From: Candidatus Sumerlaeaceae bacterium
Lineage (GTDB): Bacteria; Sumerlaeota; Sumerlaeia; Sumerlaeales; Sumerlaeaceae
Reading direction: 5' to 3'
Assembly: GCA_019695055.1 (NCBI GenBank)
Contig: JAIBAT010000074.1
Span: 64,001-128,000 of the forward strand
DNA: 64,000 bases
The notes below the pieces were generated by a model, which saw nothing but the letters and a program-made list of their open reading frames with translations, was not told where the DNA came from and did no database searches. A program made the position numbers and the translations under genes. This document shows positions 1 through 7,199 of this stretch, piece by piece (the stretch's first letter is position 1; each line of letters begins with the position of its first letter).

Positions 1-347
1 TCGACGGGAAGGCGCAGGTCGTCGAAAGTGGGGGTCTTGAGCTTCACGGTGCGAATGGCCATGGAAAGCGAACCGCGCTGGCGAAAGACGTTTATGCGGA
101 ATCTGGAGACATTTGGAATGCTGTAACCGAAATCAACGGTGCCCTGTTCGTCGAGAATAACTTTTTTGCGCGGCGCCATGATCTCGTCGATGGCTTCGAG
201 GATGTCCTTGTCGGTGAGAGGCGTGTGCTCGACGGGCCGTAACTCCCCGTTGATGCGATAGAGAGGCGCTACGCCGACCTTGAGGTGCAGATCAGAAGCT
301 TCAATGCGGGGCATGGCCTCGAGCAAAAGGTTGATATTGACGGGCAT
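1..347 (-). CDS. pilT: Type IV pilus retraction ATPase PilT-like, N-terminal part (cut by window edge)
   Basis: This is the first ~115 codons of a gene that runs off the left edge. The translation begins MPVNINLLLEAMPRIEASDL and continues with LHLKVGVAPLYRINGELRPV, the PAS-like N-terminal domain typical of PilT/PilU twitching-motility ATPases. PilT powers retraction of type IV pili by hydrolysing ATP at the inner-membrane base of the pilus. The Walker motifs would lie beyond the window, so PilT cannot be told from PilU or another GspE-family paralogue here. The ATG at 345-347 is the only start that gives the complete conserved N terminus; no strong ribosome binding site precedes it. It is on the same strand as, and downstream of, the ThyX gene, separated by about 130 bases. 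Confidence 0.85.
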   Translation of the reverse strand, partial: MPVNINLLLEAMPRIEASDLHLKVGVAPLYRINGELRPVEHTPLTDKDILEAIDEIMAPRKKVILDEQGTVDFGYSIPNVSRFRINVFRQRGSLSMAIRTVKLKTPTFDDLRLPV

Positions 348-479
348 GGTAATTTAAACGGCTACCCCCCGGCGGGAAGGGGGTCAATGGGTATTGAAGG
401 GTGATTGATGGGGCTTATAGGACCTATGGGACTTATAAGACTTGTGGGTTTAATGGGTGCGGCTTGGGTTGTCCTTAGG

Positions 480-2072
480 CTAAATGACGCGTTCGTATTC
501 CTGAAGTTGCAGGCGCCAGACCGGAATGCCGCAGTAGCGGTCGCCTTCGGGGCAAATGGGTTTGACGCCGGCGTGCTTGCGCAGAGAGCAGGGGGGCAGG
601 AGCCAGCGACCAATGTTTGGGTTTTCGGAGGCGATGGCGAGGCTTTCTTCCAGCGAAGCGCGCCAGATCTCCTCCTGGGCATTATAGCAGAGGCGCATGG
701 CCATCTTGTGGTGCAGATTCAGGAGGTCGCCGGATTCGGTGAAGCGGATGTTGACGGCGTTGGGAAGCAGGTAGGCGGCGTCCTCCGGGGATTCGCCTGC
801 GCGCAGGAGTTGGTTGATGGTGTCCCAGGTAGCCTCCATGCTTTCGTTGTAACGGCGGGCAGCATTGTCATCACGGCGGATGATTTCCGGGGTCACGAAA
901 TCGGGGCGGCCGGTGTAGTGGCGCATGAGGATGGGGCGACTGCCCGGCGTCAGGCGGTGGCGCTGGTCCTGGCTGTCGGCGGCGTGACTCAGCTTTTTGC
1001 GGAAGACGTAGCGCGGGTGAAACAGGGTGCGGCTGAGCTTCGAAAGAGTCCCGAGGTTCATGGGTTCGCCAAGGAGGCGGTTTCGGGACGGGTTCATGAC
1101 AAACTCGATGGCATCGGCGTCGGACAGTGCATCGCGGGAGACGCCGAGGACCTCTCGGACGGATGCAGCAAGAACCTCTTCGTTGCGGGCTCCCCAATCA
1201 ACTAGACGGCTGGTCGCGCCATTGAGTTCGGCATCGAATTCGCCGACAATGCGCTCGGCGTTCTCCATGTCCACCTCGGTGAACTCGCGATTGGCAAAAA
1301 AAGCGTATTCGGGGGTTTCCTCGATGGCCATGGGCTGCTGAAGGATGGTCGCGAATTCGGGCTCGTGGGCGAGAAGGGCGTCCACCATGGCGCCAACCAC
1401 GCGGCGCTGCTCCTCGGAGGTGTCGAACTCCTGGGCCACACGGTGATAGCGAAGGAGAGTAATGACACTGATGGTGTGATAGAGATAGGCGTAGGTGGCG
1501 ACGGGCAATACGTAACGTGCGGCCTCCTGGGCGCGCTTCTGGATGTCGGTCTCGGCGCGTTTGCTGCCGTGGCGACCGTTAAAGCGGCCGAAGTATTCGG
1601 CGGCGACGAGCGGGCGAAGAAGCTCGGAGAGCTCCTGATAATCAGCCATCTGTCGTTGCAGGCATGCCAGATAGATTTCTCGGCTGCGCCCTTCGAGGGT
1701 TGGAGGAACGTGGAAATTCCCGTCGCGGACGGTGACGTAACGCTGGCTGACCTGCTCGGAGTTGTAAAAGGGGTGGCTGTGGAGGAAGCTCCAGATAAAG
1801 TGGCGCGAGACGCGGTCGAGCGCGAACTGAACATGGGCATGCTGAAGGGTGGTGTGGTGGCCCGCCTTGAAGAGACTCTGGGCGAGGGAGGTCTTGCGGG
1901 CGCGACGCTTTTCGATTTCAGTGGGTTCGGCGTCGCGGGGGCCGGTGACCGTCTCGACGTCCACGATGCCCTTGGCCGAATAGCAGGTACGGGCCGTGGC
2001 AATGAAATTGTCGTAGGCGCTGGAGAAAATGTTGACAAGCTTGACGTACGGTTCGGTCACGACTGCGGCCAT
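480..2072 (-). CDS. thyX: FAD-dependent thymidylate synthase ThyX, tandem two-domain form
   Basis: ThyX makes dTMP from dUMP using methylene-tetrahydrofolate, FAD and NADPH. Classical ThyX has about 220-260 residues; this protein has 530 and looks like two ThyX-like halves in one chain. The N-terminal half has the GHHTTLQHAH helix (residues 71-80) and the SEQVSQRYV segment (about 105-113). The position of the signature RHR is occupied by HSH (98-100). The C-terminal half carries an RHR inside ADSQDQRHRLTPGSRP, so the usual motif seems to be shared between the halves. I recall long ThyX forms of similar size in other phyla, but did not check. No thyA is visible in the window. ThyX assignment is firm; whether both halves form active sites is inference. 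Confidence 0.85.
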   Translation of the reverse strand: MAAVVTEPYVKLVNIFSSAYDNFIATARTCYSAKGIVDVETVTGPRDAEPTEIEKRRARKTSLAQSLFKAGHHTTLQHAHVQFALDRVSRHFIWSFLHSHPFYNSEQVSQRYVTVRDGNFHVPPTLEGRSREIYLACLQRQMADYQELSELLRPLVAAEYFGRFNGRHGSKRAETDIQKRAQEAARYVLPVATYAYLYHTISVITLLRYHRVAQEFDTSEEQRRVVGAMVDALLAHEPEFATILQQPMAIEETPEYAFFANREFTEVDMENAERIVGEFDAELNGATSRLVDWGARNEEVLAASVREVLGVSRDALSDADAIEFVMNPSRNRLLGEPMNLGTLSKLSRTLFHPRYVFRKKLSHAADSQDQRHRLTPGSRPILMRHYTGRPDFVTPEIIRRDDNAARRYNESMEATWDTINQLLRAGESPEDAAYLLPNAVNIRFTESGDLLNLHHKMAMRLCYNAQEEIWRASLEESLAIASENPNIGRWLLPPCSLRKHAGVKPICPEGDRYCGIPVWRLQLQEYERVI

Positions 2073-2265
2073 CCTGAGCAGGGGAAGTTGAACAGGATAT
2101 CCCGATGGCGGAGGGCCGATTCAAGGAAGAAAACCGGAGCGAGAGTGCCTGTTTGCTGAAACCGTTGCCGCATAACATGCAAACTCTCCCGTTGACGCGC
2201 CATTCCGGGGTGTCGTAGCCACAGCAGGCATGAGTCCGGGGGTTGTGGGCTCAAATTTGAGTGCC

Positions 2266-2270
2266 GGAGG
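2266..2270 (+). promoter_or_regulatory. Shine-Dalgarno GGAGG that supports an ATC start
   Basis: A perfect GGAGG lies six bases before an in-frame ATC at 2277. The transporter frame is open from 2196, but contains no ATG, GTG or TTG until the GTG at 2361, which falls inside the first conserved membrane segment. The spacing therefore points to ATC as the real start. Confidence 0.5.
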
Positions 2271-2276
2271 CGTCAC

Positions 2277-4280
2277 ATCTCCACCGAGCCGCTGTCTGCC
2301 AAGGAGTCGCACGAAAAAACACCCTGGTCGTGGGTACCCACCCTGAGCTTTGCATCCGGCGTGCCCTACGTCGTTGTGAACACGATTGCCGTGGTGATCT
2401 ATACGCGCCTCGGGGTTTCCAATGAGAAGCTGGCTTTCTGGACAAGTTTGCTGACCCTCCCCTGGGTCCTTAAGCCCCTTTGGGGGCCTCTGGTGGACCT
2501 GTACTGGACAAAGCGCAAGTGGACACTCACGATGCAGGCGCTAATCGGGTTGGCAATTGTTGGCCTTGCCGCCTCGTTGCAACTCGGCGCACCCCTTTGG
2601 TGGACGATCAGCCTGACGGCGTTTGGGCTGATTGCGTTTTTTTCCTCCACGCACGATATCGCCTGCGATGGATTCTATATGCTGGCGCTGGACCAACACA
2701 AACAGGCACTTTTTGTCGGCATTCGTTCCACATTCTATCGAATTTCCATGATTGTTGGCCAGGGTTTGCTTGTGATTCTGGCCGGAACGATTGAGTCCCA
2801 CACGGGGCCGGACCCTGTGCCCATGGTCATCAACGCCTACCCGAAGGATGGCGAACCCGGGGCAAAGGGCGTTCCCGCCAAGTCTCCGGAAAATCCATTC
2901 ATTAAAATGGAACCTGCGGATATGGTGTTGAAGGGTGGAACCACAGGCACCCTGACCATAAGACTGGCGAAAGCCCCTGCCGATGGGCAAACGTCTGTAG
3001 TCGTCAATATCATCCGCAAACCATCATCCGCCTTGGCAGCTTTTTTCCCAACGGGGACGGATCAGTTGGTATCCATCACAAAGGGAAGTCGTCTCGAGTT
3101 CAACGCTTCAAACTGGGACAAGGGGTTGGATGTCGTTTTTAGCGTTGATGGCAAGCTCAAGGGCGAAGCCCATGCCGTCTTTCAGGCCATGTCGGGCAAT
3201 GTCGCCCTGTCATGGACGTTCTGTCTTGGCGGAGTCGCCGCGATCTTCCTCCTGCTCGCGGGTTATCACGGGTTTGCGTTGCCCAAGCCAAACTCCGACG
3301 GGCCGCGAGCGCCGACAGGGGAACGCGGCTCATTCCTCAAGGCAGCGCTGGTCCTGTTGGGAACCATTTCCTTGCCCGCAGTGATAATTGCGGTTGTGTT
3401 TGGTCGAGTGTGGGGCCTTCTGCGGGAGTACGTTGCACCCCACTGGACTTGGTTGCCCAAAGGGAGCAGCTTCTACAACGATCCGTACGCTTTGGTTACC
3501 GCGGCAATCGTCATTGCTATCGTTTTTGTGGTCTTCAAATTTGGCGCGGTTTGCCGTGTTGCCGGGAGCGCCTTTCACCAGGCGGCCACAACAAGCGGAA
3601 TTCCGTTTGACGAAGTTTTCAGCTCCTTCTTCCGCAAGGTTTCTGTCGGCCGCATGATGGCATTTCTGCTGCTTTACCGGTTGGGTGAAGCCATGCTGGT
3701 CAAGATGGCGGGGCCTTTTCTGCTGGGCGCGAGAGACACGGGAGGGCTTGCGCTTTCCCAACAGGAATACGGACTCGCCTACGGCACCATTGGGGTTCTG
3801 GCGCTGATGGCGGGCGGAATCACCGGCGGCATATGCATTGCAAGCGGCGGCCTCAGAAAATGGATTTACTGGATGTTCCTCGCCATCAACGTTCCCCATC
3901 TGCTCTATCTCTATCTCGCGATGAAACAGCCGGACAGTTTCCTGATCATCTGCTCCTGCGTGGCCGGCGAAACCTTTGGTTATGGATTCGGATTCACGGC
4001 CTATATGGCGTACATGCTATACATTGCCGGCGCTGGCGAACACAAGACAAGCCACTACGCGCTGGCAACTGGCTTCATGGCCCTCGGCATGATGCTTCCC
4101 GGAATGATCAGCGGCGCTCTCCAGCAGGCCTTGTCGAAAGTTTTCATGGTGCCTAACGCCACCCAGAACTATGTCGGGTTTTTCATCCTGATCCTGCTGT
4201 GCGCCATTCCCGGGTTTATCGTGGTTAAGATGGTGCCCCTTGATCCGATGTTTGGGAAGCGAGCAAAGCCGCAGGAGTAA
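2277..4280 (+). CDS. PAT/AmpG-like major facilitator transporter with a large extracytoplasmic insert
   Basis: This multi-pass membrane protein (667 residues from ATC 2277, 639 from GTG 2361) resembles the PAT family of major facilitators, which includes AmpG, the muropeptide permease. The sequence before the GTG reads KTPWSWVPTLSFASGVPYVVV, a conserved first transmembrane region of this family, so a GTG start would truncate it. About 130 residues after the first four helices (coding about 2790-3190) are hydrophilic, and contain a beta-rich stretch with TLTIRLAKAP and VVFSVDG. This looks like an Ig-like or Calx-beta-like domain outside the membrane. Hydrophobic helices then resume to the end. 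The transported substrate is unknown; AmpG-like sugar-peptide recycling is only a possibility. It is divergent from thyX and convergent with the FmdB-like gene. Confidence 0.75.
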   Translation: MSTEPLSAKESHEKTPWSWVPTLSFASGVPYVVVNTIAVVIYTRLGVSNEKLAFWTSLLTLPWVLKPLWGPLVDLYWTKRKWTLTMQALIGLAIVGLAASLQLGAPLWWTISLTAFGLIAFFSSTHDIACDGFYMLALDQHKQALFVGIRSTFYRISMIVGQGLLVILAGTIESHTGPDPVPMVINAYPKDGEPGAKGVPAKSPENPFIKMEPADMVLKGGTTGTLTIRLAKAPADGQTSVVVNIIRKPSSALAAFFPTGTDQLVSITKGSRLEFNASNWDKGLDVVFSVDGKLKGEAHAVFQAMSGNVALSWTFCLGGVAAIFLLLAGYHGFALPKPNSDGPRAPTGERGSFLKAALVLLGTISLPAVIIAVVFGRVWGLLREYVAPHWTWLPKGSSFYNDPYALVTAAIVIAIVFVVFKFGAVCRVAGSAFHQAATTSGIPFDEVFSSFFRKVSVGRMMAFLLLYRLGEAMLVKMAGPFLLGARDTGGLALSQQEYGLAYGTIGVLALMAGGITGGICIASGGLRKWIYWMFLAINVPHLLYLYLAMKQPDSFLIICSCVAGETFGYGFGFTAYMAYMLYIAGAGEHKTSHYALATGFMALGMMLPGMISGALQQALSKVFMVPNATQNYVGFFILILLCAIPGFIVVKMVPLDPMFGKRAKPQE

Positions 4281-4300
4281 AAGTGTCTGGAATGGTGGGG

Positions 4301-4317
4301 GCTCCCCGGTTGGGAGC
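4301..4317. terminator. Hairpin between convergent genes
   Basis: GCTCCC and GGGAGC form a perfect 6-bp stem with a 5-base loop between the convergent transporter and FmdB-like genes. There is no T tract, so this is only a weak candidate for a two-way terminator. Confidence 0.3.
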
Positions 4318-4331
4318 GTCCGGGCCACGCT

Positions 4332-4670
4332 TCAGTCCTTTATCTTCTTCTTCAGGTGCGGCATGGTGGAGGGATCGTTGGCGTTCATGTAGCGGCTTTC
4401 GGTGCCGGACGCGGTGACGTTCTCGTAAACGCCGGTGTCGCGCTTGACGAGCTTGGTAAAGCCCAGTTCCTTGAGTCTCGTGTCCCCTGCAGGTGTGGAA
4501 ATGCCGGGCGCATAGATGAGTTTCTCCACTGGGGAATCGGCTGGGGTGTTACCAAGTTCGAGGCTGGCCAGCTCGCAAAGCCGTCCCCAAGTCTCGACTC
4601 GATCCGCCATGGGGTGCAGGACCTCAACGACTGTGCCGTTTGCCGGGCAGTGATATTCGTAAATTGGCAT
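4332..4670 (-). CDS. FmdB-family small protein with a degenerate zinc ribbon
   Basis: The 112-residue protein starts MPIYEYHC, the hallmark of FmdB-type zinc ribbon proteins, in which MPxYEYxCxxCG is followed by a second CxxC. Here the first knuckle reads YHCPANG, with the second cysteine gone, and no later CxxC exists; only one further cysteine (about residue 32) is visible. Zinc binding in the normal way is therefore unlikely. The function of FmdB proteins is poorly defined; they have been called putative regulators. A well-formed paralogue lies at 11746-12072, so this one may have diverged after duplication. It is convergent with the transporter upstream. Confidence 0.7.
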   Translation of the reverse strand: MPIYEYHCPANGTVVEVLHPMADRVETWGRLCELASLELGNTPADSPVEKLIYAPGISTPAGDTRLKELGFTKLVKRDTGVYENVTASGTESRYMNANDPSTMPHLKKKIKD

Positions 4671-4831
4671 GTCTGGCTCGCATCCGGTGCTTTTTGGAAT
4701 CCATTACAATGAAAGAAGACCGCTATTGACGGTGGCACGTCGGTGCAAGCCCAATAGCGTCAACCCTCGCCCGCAGAGTGGATGGGGGCCGCATTGAATA
4801 CAACGTCTGTTCGCTTGGACTTTAGCTTCTT
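4671..4831. other. Divergent intergenic region
   Basis: This 161-base gap separates the divergent FmdB-like gene and the dehydrogenase gene, so promoters for both should lie here. A TTGGAC at about 4815 could be a -35 element, but no convincing -10 follows, and the dehydrogenase start at 4832 lacks a clear ribosome binding site. Confidence 0.3.
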
Positions 4832-5581
4832 ATGTTAAAAGACAAATGCGCCGTGGTTGTGGGCGCTTCTTCGGGAATTGGCGCGGCGGTGGCCGTTCGG
4901 CTGGGGCGCGCCGGGTATCGAGTCGCCCTGGTGGCGCGGCGCGAGGAGGAGTTGAAGCGGCTCGCGGGGGAGATCAATCAGCGAGCTGGCGAGGAGCGGG
5001 CCTTCGTTTTTGCCCACGACGCCTCCCATTTCGACGAGGTTCCCACCCTGTTTGATCGCATTGCGGAGACGCTCGGCGGAATGACCATGTTGGTCTATGC
5101 TGCAGGGGTCATGCCGAAGGTCGAGCCGGAGGAATACAATTTTGCCAAGGATCGGCAGATGGTGGAAGTGAATCTGCTGGGAATGATGGCCTGGGGCAAT
5201 GCGGCAGCGGAATTGTTTGCGCGGCTGCAGTCGGGGGTCATCGTGGGCGTGGGGTCTATTGCCGGCGATCGCGGTCGCAAGGGGCAGCCCGGCTACAACA
5301 CGTCCAAGGGCGCGCAAGCCATCTACCTCGAATCGCTGAGGAATCGGCTCGCTTCAAAGAACGTGCGGGTTGTCACCATTAAGCCCGGCTACGTGGACAC
5401 GGCAATGGTGCGCGGGATGGGGAACCTGCTGTGGATGATTTCCGCGGACGAAGCCGGGCGCCGCATTGTGGCCGCGGCCGAGACAGCCCGGGGAACGGTT
5501 TACGTTCCCCGCCGATGGAGGTTCGTGTCACTCATCCTCACGCATATTCCCTCCTTCATCTTCAAGAAACTGGATATTTAG
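4832..5581 (+). CDS. Short-chain dehydrogenase, DprE2-like
   Basis: This is a 249-residue classical short-chain dehydrogenase. The NAD(P)-binding GASSGIG motif is at residues 11-17, a YAAGV segment corresponds to the NNAG motif, and the catalytic Ser and YNTSK Tyr-Lys pair are present. Its stop codon overlaps the start of the next gene, which encodes a DprE1-like FAD oxidase. In actinobacteria DprE1 oxidises decaprenylphosphoryl ribose at C2 and DprE2, a short-chain dehydrogenase, reduces the keto product to the arabinose form. The pairing and coupling here suggest an analogous two-step epimerisation of a lipid-linked sugar. The enzyme class is firm; the DprE2 role is inferred mainly from the neighbour. 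Confidence 0.75.
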   Translation: MLKDKCAVVVGASSGIGAAVAVRLGRAGYRVALVARREEELKRLAGEINQRAGEERAFVFAHDASHFDEVPTLFDRIAETLGGMTMLVYAAGVMPKVEPEEYNFAKDRQMVEVNLLGMMAWGNAAAELFARLQSGVIVGVGSIAGDRGRKGQPGYNTSKGAQAIYLESLRNRLASKNVRVVTIKPGYVDTAMVRGMGNLLWMISADEAGRRIVAAAETARGTVYVPRRWRFVSLILTHIPSFIFKKLDI

Positions 5582-7059
5582 TGTCGGTGGTGGAACCGAT
5601 GACACACGATGCCCAGGCGGCCATCGAGCGGCGCCGACCGGGTTTTCGCACGGTGGAGCGCCTGGAAGGGTGGGGCATGGCGGTCCACGGAATCAGCCAT
5701 GTTTACCGGCCGCGCTCCGCGGAGGAAATCGCCAAGGTTTATCAGTTAGCCAAAGAGACGGGGCACACCATCGGCTTTCGCGGTGCGGGGTGCAGCTACG
5801 GCGACGCGGCCCTGAACGAGGGGGGCATCGTCCTCGATCTGTCGGCCATGAACCGCATTCTCGAATGGAGCCCGGAGACGGGGCGCATCGTTGCGGAGCC
5901 AGGGGTGACAATATTGCAACTTTGGCAAACGATCCTGCCTGACGGTTGGTGGCCGCCTGTGGTTTCGGGAACAATGTTCACGACAATGGGCGGCTGCGCG
6001 TCCATGAACATCCACGGCAAGAACAATTTCAAGGTGGGGACCTTTGGCGAGCATGTCGTGGAGTTTGACCTGCTACTGCCGACGGGCGAATCGAAGACCT
6101 GCTCCCCCACACAGAACACAGACCTTTATTATGGGGCCATCAGCGGGTTCGGGATGCTGGGCTGCTTCACGCGCCTTGTGCTGCAGATGAAAAGGGTTTA
6201 TTCGGGGCAGTTGCTGGTCGAGGCCTTCAACACCTCAAGCCTCGGAGAAATGGCCTCGGAATTTGAGGATCGCGCCCCGGAATCGGATTATCTCGTCGGG
6301 TGGGTGGACTGTATAAAGGGCGGGCGGAAGCTGGGGCGCGGCATCGTGCACCAGGCGCGCTACCTGGAGGAGGGCGTGGATCGTCGACCGCGGGACCTGC
6401 TGACCATTGCCGCCCAGGAACTGCCCTCGAAGATCATGGGGCTTTTTCCGAAATCCATGACTTATCTATTGTTGGGGCCGTTCATCAATAATTTCGGTGT
6501 GCGGATGATCAACGCGGCGAAGTTCTGGTGGAGTGCCATGGCGCCGCGCTCCCATTGCTACTACCAGACCCACGCGGCGTTCGCGTTCCTGTTGGATTAT
6601 GTGCCGAACTGGAAACTGGCCTACAGCCCCGTGGGGCTGATCCAGTACCAGAGTTTCATTCCTCGCGAAGCCGCAACGGTAACGTTTGAGGCGTTGCTGC
6701 GAATGTCCCGGAAGGCGGGGCTGCCCCCCTACCTCGGGGTATTCAAGAAGCATCGCCCCGATCCGTTCCTGCTCACGCATTCGGTGGATGGCTACTCGCT
6801 GGCCCTGGATTATCGCGTGACCCGGCGCAACCGCGAGCGCCTCTGGAGACTGGCCGGTGAGATGGACAAGGTCGTGCTCGATAATGGCGGAAAGTTCTAT
6901 TTTGCAAAGGACGCCACACTGACGCGCGATGCTGTGTCCCGCTTTTTCCCGGCTGAGAATCTGGAGAGGTTCCGGTCGCTCAAACGGGAGTGCGACCCGG
7001 ATAACCTTTTCCAGACGAACCTGTCACGGCGGCTGTTCGGCGACCCCTCCACAGCCTGA
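5581..7059 (+). CDS. FAD-linked oxidoreductase, DprE1-like
   Basis: The protein (492 residues from GTG 5581, or 486 from ATG 5599) is an FAD oxidase of the vanillyl-alcohol oxidase fold. The FAD-binding region has GCSYGDAALN and then MNIHGKNNFKVGTFGEHV, which closely follows the IHGKNHH segment of DprE1 that holds the flavin. DprE1 converts polyprenyl-phosphoryl ribose to the 2-keto form for DprE2 to reduce. GTG 5581 shares a base with the stop of the dehydrogenase gene (TAGTG), so I chose it as a coupled start. Reading frames continue upstream inside the dehydrogenase gene, but that extension is not homologous. The substrate is unproven, and a D-arabinono-lactone-oxidase-like reaction is the main alternative. 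Confidence 0.75.
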   Translation: MSVVEPMTHDAQAAIERRRPGFRTVERLEGWGMAVHGISHVYRPRSAEEIAKVYQLAKETGHTIGFRGAGCSYGDAALNEGGIVLDLSAMNRILEWSPETGRIVAEPGVTILQLWQTILPDGWWPPVVSGTMFTTMGGCASMNIHGKNNFKVGTFGEHVVEFDLLLPTGESKTCSPTQNTDLYYGAISGFGMLGCFTRLVLQMKRVYSGQLLVEAFNTSSLGEMASEFEDRAPESDYLVGWVDCIKGGRKLGRGIVHQARYLEEGVDRRPRDLLTIAAQELPSKIMGLFPKSMTYLLLGPFINNFGVRMINAAKFWWSAMAPRSHCYYQTHAAFAFLLDYVPNWKLAYSPVGLIQYQSFIPREAATVTFEALLRMSRKAGLPPYLGVFKKHRPDPFLLTHSVDGYSLALDYRVTRRNRERLWRLAGEMDKVVLDNGGKFYFAKDATLTRDAVSRFFPAENLERFRSLKRECDPDNLFQTNLSRRLFGDPSTA

Positions 7060-7199
7060 GCTGTACCATTGCCCGGAATAGCCTGCCGATTTTACCCAAT
7101 GTTATACTGGCCTACGCGGTAGGTCTGGGTTGGCGGGACGGGAGTTGCGCAATCCCATGCGGTCACGTCCGGCCCAATTCTTCACCAAGGGATCCTTTC

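Noticed and set aside
405..1205. Frame opposite thyX
   Set aside because: Overlaps a well-supported gene and has no conserved features.
7103..7108. TATACT as the -10 element of an sppA promoter
   Set aside because: No acceptable -35 hexamer at 16-18 bases upstream; left out as a feature.
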